Part shown: piece by piece, positions 54,647-62,974 of the stretch
Layout: each line of letters opens with the position of its first letter
Numbering within the stretch: the stretch's first letter is position 1
Assembly (NCBI GenBank): GCA_009837885.1
Contig: VXSP01000030.1
Coordinates: forward strand, 1 to 64,000
Length of the DNA: 64,000 nucleotides
Reading direction: 5' to 3'
DNA from: Holophagales bacterium
Lineage (GTDB): Bacteria > Acidobacteriota > Thermoanaerobaculia > Multivoradales > Multivoraceae
The notes under the pieces: model-generated
What the model was told of the DNA's origin: nothing
Seen by the model: only the letters and a program-made list of their open reading frames with translations
The model's database searches: none
Program-made: the position numbers and the translations under genes

Positions 54647-54725
54647 CCCTCACTTCCGTCTGTCTATACGAACCGACCGACCACCCGGTCGGAGAACCGC
54701 GATCCTAACAGCGTAGGAAGAGTCC

Positions 54726-54828
54726 CCACACTGGGTACGTCGTCGCCCACTGGTGCGCCGGCGTCCCCGCCGGCTGGCCGCCGCAGGCGGCCTGGATAAC
54801 GCGCCGGCCGTCAGGCCGGCTCCACTGC
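54726..54828 (-). repeat. Dispersed palindromic repeat, copy 6 (reverse orientation)
   Basis: Written on the minus strand it has GCCGGCC/GGCCGGC, the GGCCGCC-TGC-GGCGGCC hairpin and the GCCGGCG/CGCCGGC core, then an altered tail in which ACCCAGTGTGG is displaced by about 20 bp. It begins at the stop codon of the putative exported protein and ends about 80 bp before the ispH start. Confidence 0.8.
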
Positions 54829-55344
54829 CTACGGCTTCGCGTACTCGAACCGCGCCGCCGAATTGCCGGGCGTCGCGCCCGGTTCGATCGTCACTTCGAC
54901 CCATTCCTCGCCGCGGCGGAAGGTCATCGACTCTCCGAGCGTCGCCCGCCAGCCCGCGGCCTGCGCCTCGCGCAGCAGCCATTCCCGGGCGTCGGGAGCG
55001 CCCAACGGCAGGAGCAGTCTGACGTACTCCGCCGTAACGGGCTCGCCCTCCTCCGCCGCCACGTCGCCGAAGTCGACCACGGTGGAGGCGTCCGGAACGG
55101 GGAAGCGGTCCGGGAAAGCGCCGGGAATGCGGCCGCGCAGCGCCGCCTCCGGCGCCCGCCGCTCCTGCACGTCCTCGTCCGGCCGGAGAATCGAGTCAGC
55201 CGGCTGCCCCACCGCCACGGTTTCCAGGTCGTTCTCGTCGAGGGCGGGCCGATCCGAAGGGACCGCGCAGGCCCAGCCGGCCGCGAGCGCGACGGTAGCA
55301 ACGCAGGCAGGCGCGAACCGCGCGACGCGGGAGCCGGTCAGCAA
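54829..55344 (-). CDS. Putative exported protein of unknown function
   Basis: This is a 171-residue protein with a probable N-terminal export signal (about residues 8-26, ending AAGWAC). The cysteine after the hydrophobic run hints at a lipoprotein, although the lipobox (GWA-C) is poor. The mature part is acidic, with one compact region (residues 95-165) ending in EWVEVTIEPGATPGNSAARFEY that looks like a small alpha/beta domain. I recognise no family. The only in-frame start near the signal is TTG 55344, with no clear ribosome binding site. It lies 28 bp downstream of the Rrf2 regulator gene on the same strand and may be co-transcribed with it. Confidence 0.65.
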   Translation of the reverse strand: MLTGSRVARFAPACVATVALAAGWACAVPSDRPALDENDLETVAVGQPADSILRPDEDVQERRAPEAALRGRIPGAFPDRFPVPDASTVVDFGDVAAEEGEPVTAEYVRLLLPLGAPDAREWLLREAQAAGWRATLGESMTFRRGEEWVEVTIEPGATPGNSAARFEYAKP

Positions 55345-55372
55345 CGGCGAGTTTCCGGCGTTCTCGGGCGTC

Positions 55373-55879
55373 TCAGTCGGCGATGACGTGCAGCGGCCGG
55401 CCAGTCGACGTCGAGAGCCGTTCGGGCGGCAGGTCGTGCGGGATCTCGATCTTGCACTCGCAGACTTCCTGCTGGCGCGCGGCCAGGTCGGCGAGGCTGT
55501 AGTTGCACAGGATGGTCTCGACCGCCTCCTTCACGCTGAGGAAGACCTCGCGGATCGCGCAGTGCTTCGGTCCCACGCCGATCGTGCAGGGCTGGGCGAG
55601 GATGTGGTCGATCGATGTCGTGTGTCCTTCCAGGGCGACCAGGATGTCGTGCATCGAGATCTTCTCGGCCGGCCGGCCCAGCAGGTGACCGCCCTGAGGA
55701 CCGCGGTTCGAGCGGATCAGGTGGTCCCGGGCAAGGGCCGCCAGTATCTGGCGCAGGTAGGGCTCCGGAATCCCCTGGTTGACGGCGATCTCGTGGCTGG
55801 GCACGGGACCGCCGTCCGCGTGCATCGCCACGTACAGCATGGCGCGAATGCCGTACTCACCCTTGGTGGAGATCTTCAT
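55373..55879 (-). CDS. Rrf2-family transcriptional regulator (IscR/NsrR-like)
   Basis: This 168-residue winged-helix regulator opens with the typical MKISTKGEYGIRAMLYVA and has the recognition region IPEPYLRQILAALARDHLIRSNRGPQGGH. The dimer helix carries cysteines at C98 and C107, followed by C125, C140 and C142. Two or three of these could hold an Fe-S cluster, though the spacing (eight residues between the first two) is not that of Escherichia coli IscR. It probably senses iron-sulphur, redox or nitric oxide status. No isc or suf genes are nearby. ATG 55879 is chosen because it matches the family N terminus; upstream the frame runs into a dispersed repeat and is not coding. Confidence 0.9.
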   Translation of the reverse strand: MKISTKGEYGIRAMLYVAMHADGGPVPSHEIAVNQGIPEPYLRQILAALARDHLIRSNRGPQGGHLLGRPAEKISMHDILVALEGHTTSIDHILAQPCTIGVGPKHCAIREVFLSVKEAVETILCNYSLADLAARQQEVCECKIEIPHDLPPERLSTSTGRPLHVIAD

Positions 55880-55925
55880 TGCGCACGCCTCGGCATCAGG
55901 CAGTGTAGCAGCGGCGACGAGTAAG

Positions 55926-56006
55926 GAGCCGGCCTTTCGGCCGGCGCGTTTCCTGGGCCGCCTGCGGCGGCCAGCCGGCGGGGACGCCGGCGCACCCGGT
56001 GTGTAA
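55926..56006 (+). repeat. Dispersed palindromic repeat, copy 7 (full length)
   Basis: Hairpins GCCGGCC-TTTC-GGCCGGC, GGCCGCC-TGC-GGCGGCC and GCCGGCG/CGCCGGC, then ACCCGGTGTGTAAC. It touches the stop codon of the HAD gene (56007) and lies about 45 bp from the Rrf2 start. Confidence 0.85.
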
Positions 56007-56738
56007 CTACCGGGGCACGTAGTCCAGCACCTCGTCCAACGAGCCGATGTCGCCGTGCGCCGCATCCAGCCACAGCGCCCTGAGGCCTGCCGCCAACGCG
56101 CCTTCGCGGTCCTCGATCTTCGCGTCGCCGACGTGGAGCACGGAAGCCGGCTGAAGTTCCAGTGCCCGGCAGGCGGCCAGGAAGATCGGCTCGGCCGGCT
56201 TCGCCGATCCCACTTCCTCGGAGCAGATCACGGCGTCGAGGTAGTCCCCAAGCCCGAGGTTGGCCAGCACCCGCGGCAGGCGCCGGTCCCAGTTGCTGGT
56301 GACCGCGACGCGCAGTCCCCGGCGACGCAACTCCGAGAGGACCTTCCGGCAGCCGGGCCGGAGCTCCCAGGCGTCGGCGCGCTCGAAGCGGGCGAACAGC
56401 TCCGCCGTGGCGAAGGGTCCCGGAGCTTCCCGCTCGAGCAGGAGGCACATGCGGTCCAGAAGATCGCCCCAGAAGCCGCGAGCCCCGTGCGGATGGCTGT
56501 TGTACCGGTCCTCGCCGCGCACCAGGCGGCACTCGAACTCCTTCCAGGCCGTCAGGAAGCCACGTTCGATGTCGGCGACGGGAAGATCGAGACCGTGGCG
56601 GGCGAGGACTTCGGCGTAGATCTCGCCCCGCCGCGGGCAGGCGATCAACGTTCCGGTCGCGTCCAGCGAGACGCCCCGGAGCAGCGGCAGGCCGTCACGA
56701 CGCGCGACGACCGGACTCTCTCGCCGGCCCCCGTTCAA
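56007..56738 (-). CDS. HAD-superfamily hydrolase (HDHD3-like)
   Basis: This 243-residue phosphatase-like protein has HAD motif I as LDATGTL (D-x-T), motif II VTSNWD, the motif III lysine in SAKPAEP and motif IV HVGDAKIEDREGA. The cap between motifs I and II is helical and contains YNSHPHGARGFW. The sequence is closest in style to the HDHD3/REG-2-like HAD-IA group; the substrate is unknown. There is no ATG or GTG near the conserved N terminus. TTG 56738, which overlaps the NUDIX stop in a TTGA, is the most plausible start and implies coupled translation. It is the last gene of a four-gene operon and is followed directly by a dispersed repeat. Confidence 0.85.
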   Translation of the reverse strand: MNGGRRESPVVARRDGLPLLRGVSLDATGTLIACPRRGEIYAEVLARHGLDLPVADIERGFLTAWKEFECRLVRGEDRYNSHPHGARGFWGDLLDRMCLLLEREAPGPFATAELFARFERADAWELRPGCRKVLSELRRRGLRVAVTSNWDRRLPRVLANLGLGDYLDAVICSEEVGSAKPAEPIFLAACRALELQPASVLHVGDAKIEDREGALAAGLRALWLDAAHGDIGSLDEVLDYVPR

Positions 56739-57301
56739 GAGAAACCGTACCGGCGGGCGTAGAAGTAGAAGGCCGTGACGACGAGGGAGTGGCTGATCTC
56801 GCCGCTGGCGATGAGTTCGGGAACCTCGAGAAGCGGCACGAGAACCACCTCGAGTTCCTCGCTTCCGTCGCCGATCGGGTCGCCGGTGTGGACCAGGTCG
56901 CGGGCCAGCCAAAGGGAGCAGACGTTGTCGAGAATCGCGGGGTTCGGTTCGACCTCGCCGAGCCGCTCGACCGTTCCCGCCCGGTACCCGGTCTCCTCGT
57001 GGAGTTCCCGCGCCGCGGCTACTCCCCCGTCCTCGCCCGGCTCGACGATGCCGCCGGGGATCTCGAGCGACTCGGCGGCGCGGCCGAAGCGCCACTGACG
57101 GACGAACACGACCGTCGCTCCCTTGCCCTCCGCTCCGGGCTCGGCCTCGATCAGCGGGATCACGTTGACCCAGTCCGCGGACCGCAGGACCACCGCCTGA
57201 CGCCGGTCCGCGCCGGCGCGAAGCTCCTGCGCCTCGAGCTGAAGAAGCGGGTGGTCGAACTCGGTGCGGGCCGCCTCGACCTGCCAGGGACGGACCTTCA
57301 T
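56735..57301 (-). CDS. NUDIX hydrolase (ADP-ribose pyrophosphatase-like)
   Basis: A complete Nudix box begins at G83 (GGIVEPGE ... AARELHEETGY), supplying the metal-binding glutamates. The preceding strands (VVFVRQWRFG, SLEIPGG) and the later EPNPAILDN match ADP-ribose/sugar-nucleotide pyrophosphatases of about 180-200 residues. It probably clears nucleoside diphosphate sugars or ADP-ribose. ATG 57301 follows the small membrane protein gene by 15 bp, and the stop overlaps the HAD start by 4 nt. Confidence 0.9.
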   Translation of the reverse strand: MKVRPWQVEAARTEFDHPLLQLEAQELRAGADRRQAVVLRSADWVNVIPLIEAEPGAEGKGATVVFVRQWRFGRAAESLEIPGGIVEPGEDGGVAAARELHEETGYRAGTVERLGEVEPNPAILDNVCSLWLARDLVHTGDPIGDGSEELEVVLVPLLEVPELIASGEISHSLVVTAFYFYARRYGFS

Positions 57302-57316
57302 CCGGGGTTCAATCCC

Positions 57317-57571
57317 CTAGTCCTCCCGCTCGAAGGGCGGACGGAGGTACTCGAAGCGCAGGACGCGGACGGCCCGGCCGCTGAAGAAGATGAGGACGGC
57401 GACGCCGGCGCCGCTCGACAGCGCCATCAGCCAACTGAACTCCCGCCAGAGCATGACGATCGCGATCGTGAGCCCGCCCACGACGATGGCCGCCGCCAGC
57501 AGCCGGAGGGCGGTCCGGTCGAACGTCGGCGGCCGGATGGGCGGCGAGGCGTCGTCTGGGGTTTCGGGCAT
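57317..57571 (-). CDS. Small two-span membrane protein
   Basis: This 84-residue protein has two hydrophobic segments (LRLLAAAIVVGGLTIAIVML and LMALSSGAGVAVLIFFSG), a proline-rich acidic N-terminal tail and a basic C-terminal tail, which suggests both ends are cytoplasmic. No family is recognised. It lies between the GT9 gene (12-bp gap) and the NUDIX gene (15-bp gap), so it is almost certainly co-expressed with them. Confidence 0.75.
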   Translation of the reverse strand: MPETPDDASPPIRPPTFDRTALRLLAAAIVVGGLTIAIVMLWREFSWLMALSSGAGVAVLIFFSGRAVRVLRFEYLRPPFERED

Positions 57572-57583
57572 CCCGGGAAGAGC

Positions 57584-58666
57584 TTATGCCGTGTCGAGCC
57601 TGGCCAGGCACTCGGCGACCACCCGGTCGGCATCGAGCCGTTCCAGGCAGGCAAAGTCGCCGCGGCTGCAGGTGCGCCGCCAGCACGGCTGGCAGTCCAG
57701 CTTCTGGTCGAGCCGCACCGCGGCGGACCGTGGCCCGTACGGACCGTTGCGGGCCGGATCGGTCGGCCCGAACACCGAAACGCAGGGCACGCCGAGCGCC
57801 GCCGCCAGGTGGGCGGGACCGGAATCGCAGCCCAGGAACAGGGCCGCGCGGCGCAGGAGCGTCGCCAGTTCGCGCAGGTCGGTCGGCGGCGCCAGCAGGA
57901 CACGACAGCCTTCCCCGGCGGCGACGATCTCCTCGGCCGCCCGTCGCTCCTCCCCGCCCGCCCAGGCGACGACCACCGGCAGGCCGCGGTCGCCTCCGAG
58001 GCGCCGGACGGCCGCCGCGAACCGGCGCGGGGGCCAGCGTTTCGTGCGCCAGATCGTTCCGGGCGAAACCACCGCGTAGCGGCCATCGCTCAGACCATGG
58101 TGCTCGAGGAACGAGAGGGGCCCGGACTCGGCGTACTCGGGCAGGCGCCATTCCGCGACCGGGCTGGCGGCGCCGGCGAGTCCGGATGCCCGAAGCAAGG
58201 CCAGATTGCGGTCGACCACATGACTCACATCCAGGTCGACGATGAAGCGCCGGTTGAGGAACAGGGCGTTCAGCTCGCGGCTGCCCATGGCCGGGCCGCC
58301 GCGGAAGCCGATCCGCCGCCGGGCGCCGCTCCACCAGGCGACCAGGCCGCTCTTGGTGAGGCCCTGGACGTCGAGCGCAGCGTCGTACCGGCTGCTCCTG
58401 AGTTCGCGGCGAAAGTGCCGGAGGGCGTCGAGATGCGCGGCGACTCCACTTGCCCGACGCGGATACAGGTGGAAGCGGTCGACGCCGGCGTAGCCGCGCA
58501 GCAGGGTCGCGGCCGGTTCCTGCACCGCCCAACCGATGAACGCGTCCGGGTGGGCGCGGCGAATCGCCGACGCCACCGGCGCCGCATGGATGCAGTCGCC
58601 GATCGCGGAAAGGCGGACGAGAAGAACGCGGAGCGGTCGACCTGGTTTCTGCTCCGTGGCGGTCAT
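57584..58666 (-). CDS. Family 9 glycosyltransferase (heptosyltransferase-like)
   Basis: This 360-residue GT9 enzyme has the GT-B fold. Its N terminus, RVLLVRLSAIGDCIHAAP, is the classic ADP-heptose:LPS heptosyltransferase opening. Later signatures are VVSPGTIWRTKRWPPRRFAA, the LGCDSGPAHLAAALGVPCV donor site and FGPTDPARNGPYG. It should add a heptose or related sugar to the LPS core on the cytoplasmic face of the inner membrane, but the donor is not certain. It is the first gene of the GT9-small membrane protein-NUDIX-HAD operon and lies downstream of a tRNA cluster on the same strand. Confidence 0.92.
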   Translation of the reverse strand: MTATEQKPGRPLRVLLVRLSAIGDCIHAAPVASAIRRAHPDAFIGWAVQEPAATLLRGYAGVDRFHLYPRRASGVAAHLDALRHFRRELRSSRYDAALDVQGLTKSGLVAWWSGARRRIGFRGGPAMGSRELNALFLNRRFIVDLDVSHVVDRNLALLRASGLAGAASPVAEWRLPEYAESGPLSFLEHHGLSDGRYAVVSPGTIWRTKRWPPRRFAAAVRRLGGDRGLPVVVAWAGGEERRAAEEIVAAGEGCRVLLAPPTDLRELATLLRRAALFLGCDSGPAHLAAALGVPCVSVFGPTDPARNGPYGPRSAAVRLDQKLDCQPCWRRTCSRGDFACLERLDADRVVAECLARLDTA

Positions 58667-58708
58667 CCGGTCAAAGCATAAGCCCCGCTGTGGCGGCCGT
58701 CTCCGCTG

Positions 58709-58785
58709 TGGTGCGCCCGAAGGGATTCGAACCCCTGACCTACGGCTCCGGAGGCCGTCGCTCTATCCAGCTGAGCTACGGGCGC
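58709..58785 (-). tRNA. tRNA-Arg (anticodon CCG)
   Basis: The GCGCCCG acceptor pairs with CGGGCGC, with discriminator A and encoded CCA. The anticodon loop CTCCGGA reads CCG. All arms are canonical over 77 nt. Confidence 0.95.
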
Positions 58786-58812
58786 GCGAACGGGACGGTT
58801 TCGGAATCGGGA

Positions 58813-58889
58813 TGGGGTGGATGAGGGGACTTGAACCCCCAACCACTTGAACCACAATCAAGCGCTCTACCGGTTGAGCTACATCCACC
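58813..58889 (-). tRNA. tRNA-His (anticodon GTG)
   Basis: The GTGGATG acceptor pairs with CATCCAC. An extra G at position -1 faces C73, the identity element of tRNA-His, and CCA is encoded. The anticodon loop TTGTGGT reads GTG. Confidence 0.95.
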
Positions 58890-58919
58890 AGACATCTTCG
58901 CACCGAACTCTCAACGATC

Positions 58920-58996
58920 TGGCCTGCCTGGAGGGACTCGAACCCCCGACCCGCGGCTTAGAAGGCCGCCGCTCTATCCAGCTGAGCTACAGGCAG
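58920..58996 (-). tRNA. tRNA-Arg (anticodon TCT)
   Basis: The CTGCCTG acceptor pairs with CAGGCAG, with discriminator G and encoded CCA. The anticodon loop CTTCTAA reads TCT. Confidence 0.95.
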
Positions 58997-59045
58997 GCGA
59001 AAGCGACAGCGACAGGTTAGCCGAGGCCGAGGCTAGCGAGCGATA

Positions 59046-59119
59046 TCGGGGCGCCCAGATTTGAACTGAGGACCCCCTGCGCCCAAGGCAGGTGCGCTAC
59101 CAGACTGCGCCACGCCCCG
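59046..59119 (-). tRNA. tRNA-Pro (anticodon TGG)
   Basis: The CGGGGCG acceptor pairs with CGCCCCG, with discriminator A. The anticodon loop CTTGGGC reads TGG. Unlike the other four tRNAs in the window, CCA is not encoded (TAT follows the discriminator), so a CCA-adding enzyme is required. Confidence 0.94.
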
Positions 59120-59182
59120 ACAGGCAAGGCGGCGAATGATAGCACCGCAGCTCGGACGAAGCCTCGTTCCCTTTGCTGGCAC

Positions 59183-61573
59183 CTACAGCACGTCGAGCGG
59201 GGCGTAGCGGCGAATCAGCTTCCGCTTGCCGGCCTTGTCGAAGAAGACGGTCAGCTTCGCGTTCTCGCCCTCTCCGTCGAGCTGCAGGACGACGCCCTTG
59301 CCCAGGGTGGCATGGCGCACGACCGCGCCAGGTCGCAGGACGCCGGCGATCCGTTCGCTCGGCGGCTTCCGGCCGCGGCGCGCGGCGGCGGGAGACGCGG
59401 CCCGGAAGGAACCAGCTCCGCCGGTGGCGCGGTCGCCGTCGAAGAAGCCGCGGACCCCGGCTGTCCGAGGACCGCCGTAGAGTTCCGCGCTCCGCGTGGT
59501 CTCGACCAGTTCCTCGGGCAGGTCGACGAGGAAGGGAGAAGGCTGCTGGTCCTGGAACTGGCCGGCGACCATCCGGCGACGGCTGAGACTCAGGAACAGC
59601 CGCTGCTCGGCCCGGGTCATGCCGACGTAGAACAGGCGCCTCTCCTCCTCGATGTCCCTGGCCGCAAGACCGGCGTGGAAGTGCGGGAGCAGGCCGTCCT
59701 CGAGACCGGTGACGAAGACGGCCGGATACTCGAGGCCCTTGGCGCTGTGGAGGGTCATCACGGCGACGCCCAGTTCGGCGTTCAGGCCGTCCGTGTCGCT
59801 GACCAGGGAAACGTAGTCCAGGAAGTTCACGAGAGGACTGACGGCCGGCTCGGTCCCTTCGTTGAAGAGCGTTGCTCCGCCGGCATCCGGATCCTCTCCG
59901 TCGCCGGCCGGCGGAGTGTTCCTCGCCGGAGCGCCGGTCAGGCCGTGCAGGGTCTCGAAGTCGTGGGCCGACGACACCAGCTCGTTCAGGTTCTCGAGCC
60001 GTTCCTGGCCTTCCTCGTCGCCCTTGCCGTACAGCGCCTCGAAGCCGGCGGCGACGATCGTGCCCCGCACGAGCTCGGCCAGTGGCTGGCGCTCCGCCTC
60101 CTGGCGCAGCGCGTCCACCAGACCCCGAAAGTTCCGGACCGCGCGCAGGCTGCGGGCCGGCAGTTCCTGCAACGGGTCGAGCCGGATCGCGTCCCACAGG
60201 GAGTTGCCCATTTCGGCGGCGCGCTCGAGCAGCACCTGCTCGGTCCTGCCGCCGATCCCCCGCCGCGGCTGGTTCAGGATCCGGCGCAGCGACAGGTTGT
60301 CCTGCGGGTTGGCGATGACCCGCAAGTAGGCGATCAGGTCCTTGACCTCGGCGCGCTCGTAGAAGCGGATGCCGGCGACCAGGCAGTAGGGAATCTGGCC
60401 GCGCAGCAACTGGTCCTCTAGCGCCCGGGTCTGCGCGTTCGTGCGCACCAGCACGGCCATGTCCCCGAACTCGAGCCCCTCCGTACGGAGCCCCGCCAAC
60501 TGCCCCACGACCCAGCGCGCCTCGTCCTCGTGGTCACCGGCAAGGAAGAGCTGCAGCGGCTCGCCGGCGCCCTTGTCCGTCCACAGGGTCTTGCCCCGCC
60601 GCTGTTCGTTGCGGGCGATGACGGCGCCTGAAGCGTCGAGGATGTTCTGGGTCGAGCGGTAGTTCCGTTCCAGCTTGCGGACGCTGCCGCCCGGGAAGTG
60701 CTGCTCGAACCGGAGCAGGTTGTCGAGTTCGGCCCCGCGCCAGCCGTAGATGCTCTGGTCCTCGTCGCCGACCGCGGTCAGGCCGGAGACGAAACCGTCC
60801 GGGCCCAGCACCAGGTTCCTGACCAGTTCCAGTTGGGCCGCGTTCGTATCCTGGAACTCGTCGACGAGCAGGTGACGGAAGCGTCCCCTGACCCGTTCGC
60901 TGACCTCCTCGTCGTCGCGCAGCAGGCGCACGGCGAGCGCGATCAGGTCGTCGAAGTCGACGCCGCCCGTACGCCGCAGCTCGGCCTGGTAGCGGCGGAA
61001 CACGGCGGCGACGTGGCGGTCGAAGAAGTCCTCGGCCTCCTGCTCGAAGGCGGGAGGCGTGAGCAGGCGGTTCTTCGCCCCACTGATCCGTCCCTGGACC
61101 GCGCGCGGCTGAAACGTCTGTTCGTCGAGGTTCTCGGCCTTGAGCGACGCCTTGATCAGCCGCAACTGGTCCGGCGCGTCGACGATCGCGAAGTCCGGCC
61201 GCAGACCGACGCGGTCGCCGTGGCGCCGCAGCAGGCGGACGCAGAAGCGGTGGAAGGTGCCGACGAAGACATTTGCATTGCCGCCGACCAGGTCGAGCGC
61301 CCGCCCGCGCATCTCGTCCGCCGCCTTGTTGGTGAAGGTAACGGCCGCGATCCGCCACGGCTCGACCTGCCGCTCGGCGATCAGCCAGGCGATGCGGTAC
61401 GTGATGACCCGGGTCTTGCCCGATCCGGCGCCGGCGACGACGAGCAACGGACCGCCGTCGTGGGTGACCGCCGCGAGTTGTTCCGGGTTCAGCCGGGAAC
61501 GGAAGTCCACGGGGCCGGGAGCTTGCGGAGCGAACTCCCGGCCAGGACGGGCTGGGCCGGAGGACCGAGGCAT
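59183..61573 (-). CDS. UvrD/PcrA-type ATP-dependent DNA helicase
   Basis: This 796-residue superfamily 1A 3'-5' helicase acts in repair and removal of protein blocks. Motifs in order are Q-motif LNPEQLAAV, Walker A GAGSGKTRV, TFTNKAADEMRGR, Walker B VDEFQDTNAAQ, GDEDQSIYGWRGA, LERNYRST, VMTLHSAKGLEY and the VGMTRAEQRLFLS box. The C terminus has the small Tudor-like domain found in PcrA (VVRHATLGKGVVLQLDGEGENAKLTVFF), which contacts RNA polymerase in known members. ATG 61573 lies 15 bp after glmU, with which it is probably co-transcribed. PcrA and UvrD cannot be told apart from sequence alone here. Confidence 0.95.
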   Translation of the reverse strand: MPRSSGPARPGREFAPQAPGPVDFRSRLNPEQLAAVTHDGGPLLVVAGAGSGKTRVITYRIAWLIAERQVEPWRIAAVTFTNKAADEMRGRALDLVGGNANVFVGTFHRFCVRLLRRHGDRVGLRPDFAIVDAPDQLRLIKASLKAENLDEQTFQPRAVQGRISGAKNRLLTPPAFEQEAEDFFDRHVAAVFRRYQAELRRTGGVDFDDLIALAVRLLRDDEEVSERVRGRFRHLLVDEFQDTNAAQLELVRNLVLGPDGFVSGLTAVGDEDQSIYGWRGAELDNLLRFEQHFPGGSVRKLERNYRSTQNILDASGAVIARNEQRRGKTLWTDKGAGEPLQLFLAGDHEDEARWVVGQLAGLRTEGLEFGDMAVLVRTNAQTRALEDQLLRGQIPYCLVAGIRFYERAEVKDLIAYLRVIANPQDNLSLRRILNQPRRGIGGRTEQVLLERAAEMGNSLWDAIRLDPLQELPARSLRAVRNFRGLVDALRQEAERQPLAELVRGTIVAAGFEALYGKGDEEGQERLENLNELVSSAHDFETLHGLTGAPARNTPPAGDGEDPDAGGATLFNEGTEPAVSPLVNFLDYVSLVSDTDGLNAELGVAVMTLHSAKGLEYPAVFVTGLEDGLLPHFHAGLAARDIEEERRLFYVGMTRAEQRLFLSLSRRRMVAGQFQDQQPSPFLVDLPEELVETTRSAELYGGPRTAGVRGFFDGDRATGGAGSFRAASPAAARRGRKPPSERIAGVLRPGAVVRHATLGKGVVLQLDGEGENAKLTVFFDKAGKRKLIRRYAPLDVL

Positions 61574-61588
61574 GAGGGATTCCGGGGG

Positions 61589-62974
61589 CTACCGGGGCCG
61601 GCGCTTGATGTTCTTCTGGCGCGCCCGTCCCACCGCGAGCGTCTCCTCGGGAACGTCCTTCGTGATCACCGATCCGGCGCCGGTGTAGGCGCCGGCGCCG
61701 ACCTCCACCGGCGCCACCAGGATGCAGTCGCTGCCGACGAAGGCCCCTTCGCCGATCACCGTGCGGCTTTTCTTCTTGCCGTCGTAGTTGCAGGTGATGA
61801 CCCCGGCGCCGATGTTGGCGCCGGCACCCACCGAGGCGTCGCCCAGGTAGGCGAGATGGGACGCCTTGACCCCGGGGCCCAGCGTCGCCTTCTTCACCTC
61901 GACGAAGTTGCCCACCCTGGCGCCGTCCTCGAGCACGGCCTCCGGCCGCAGACGGGCGAAGGGACCGACGATGCAATCCGAGGCGACTCGCGCGCCGTCG
62001 AGCACCGAGTAGGGCAGCACCTCGACGCCGTCGTCGAGGACGCTGTCGCGGATCCAGGCGCCGCTGTGGACAGTGCAGCCACTACCCACGCTGGAGGCGC
62101 CGAGCAGGGTGATGTTCGGGTGCAGCACCGAGTCGGCGCCGACGGTCACGCCGGCATCGATCCAGACGCTCTCCGGGTCGAGGACGGTGACGCCCGCCGC
62201 CAGCAGGGCATCGACGCTGCGCCGGTAGAAGACGCGCTGAACCGCGGCGAGGTCGGCGCGGGAGTTGACTCCCAGCGCCTCCGAGGCGTCTTCGACCGGA
62301 ACCGCCGCCACGGGATGCTCGCGGGCGGCGGCCGAGACGGCATCGGTCAGATGGAACTCGCCCTGGGCGTTGCCGGCATCGACCTTCTCGAGCCAGTCGA
62401 AGATCGCCGGAACCGGAAGCGCGTAGTGGCCGGCGTTGACGGTACGGAGCGCGAGCGTGTCTTCGTCGGCGTCCGCCGCCTCGACGATCCGGACGAGGCG
62501 ATCCCCCTCGCGGGCGACGCGGCCGAGACTCCCCGGCTCGGGCAGGTCGGCGACGGCCAGGCTGCCCCAACCGGCGCCGGCGGCGTCAAGCAGGGCTCGG
62601 AGGGTTCGCGGCCGGACCAGGGGCGCGTCGCCCGAGAGAACCAGGGCCAGCCCCTCGGAGCGCAGAGAGTCGCGAGCCATCGACAGCGCGTGCCCCGTGC
62701 CCCGCTGCTCCGGCTGCTCCACCCAGACGATGTCTCCGGCGCCCGCGTCCTCGTCTTCGAACAGCGAGCGGACCGCGTCGGCCCCGCTCCCGACGACGAC
62801 GCAGATCGGCGCGCAGCCCGCCTCGCGGGCGGCCTCAACGACCCAGGACACGAGCGGCCTGCCGCCCACCTCGTGAAGCACCTTCGGCTGTTCCGAACGA
62901 AACCGCTTGCTGTGACCGGCAGCGAGGACGACGGCCGCGGCGGTGCTGGAGGTCAACTCAGTCGCTGTGGTCAT
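61589..62974 (-). CDS. glmU: Bifunctional GlmU (GlcNAc-1-P uridyltransferase / GlcN-1-P acetyltransferase)
   Basis: This enzyme makes UDP-GlcNAc for peptidoglycan and LPS. The N-terminal pyrophosphorylase (about 1-230) has LAAGHSKRFRSEQPKVLHEV, a variant of the usual GxGTRMxSxxPKVLH loop in which GT-M is replaced by SK-F while the arginine and lysine are kept. QRGTGHAL and SGDAPLVRP follow. The C-terminal left-handed beta-helix (about 255-461) has the acetyltransferase features RLRPEAVLEDGARVGNFVEVK, NIGAGVITCNYDGKKKSRTVIG and FVGSDCILVAPV. The length of 461 is typical. The start overlaps the end of the upstream small protein gene by 17 bp. Confidence 0.95.
   Translation of the reverse strand: MTTATELTSSTAAAVVLAAGHSKRFRSEQPKVLHEVGGRPLVSWVVEAAREAGCAPICVVVGSGADAVRSLFEDEDAGAGDIVWVEQPEQRGTGHALSMARDSLRSEGLALVLSGDAPLVRPRTLRALLDAAGAGWGSLAVADLPEPGSLGRVAREGDRLVRIVEAADADEDTLALRTVNAGHYALPVPAIFDWLEKVDAGNAQGEFHLTDAVSAAAREHPVAAVPVEDASEALGVNSRADLAAVQRVFYRRSVDALLAAGVTVLDPESVWIDAGVTVGADSVLHPNITLLGASSVGSGCTVHSGAWIRDSVLDDGVEVLPYSVLDGARVASDCIVGPFARLRPEAVLEDGARVGNFVEVKKATLGPGVKASHLAYLGDASVGAGANIGAGVITCNYDGKKKSRTVIGEGAFVGSDCILVAPVEVGAGAYTGAGSVITKDVPEETLAVGRARQKNIKRRPR

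Noticed and set aside
55880..56065. Longer N terminus of the Rrf2 regulator
   Set aside because: The extension translates the dispersed palindromic repeat; the family N terminus is at 55879.
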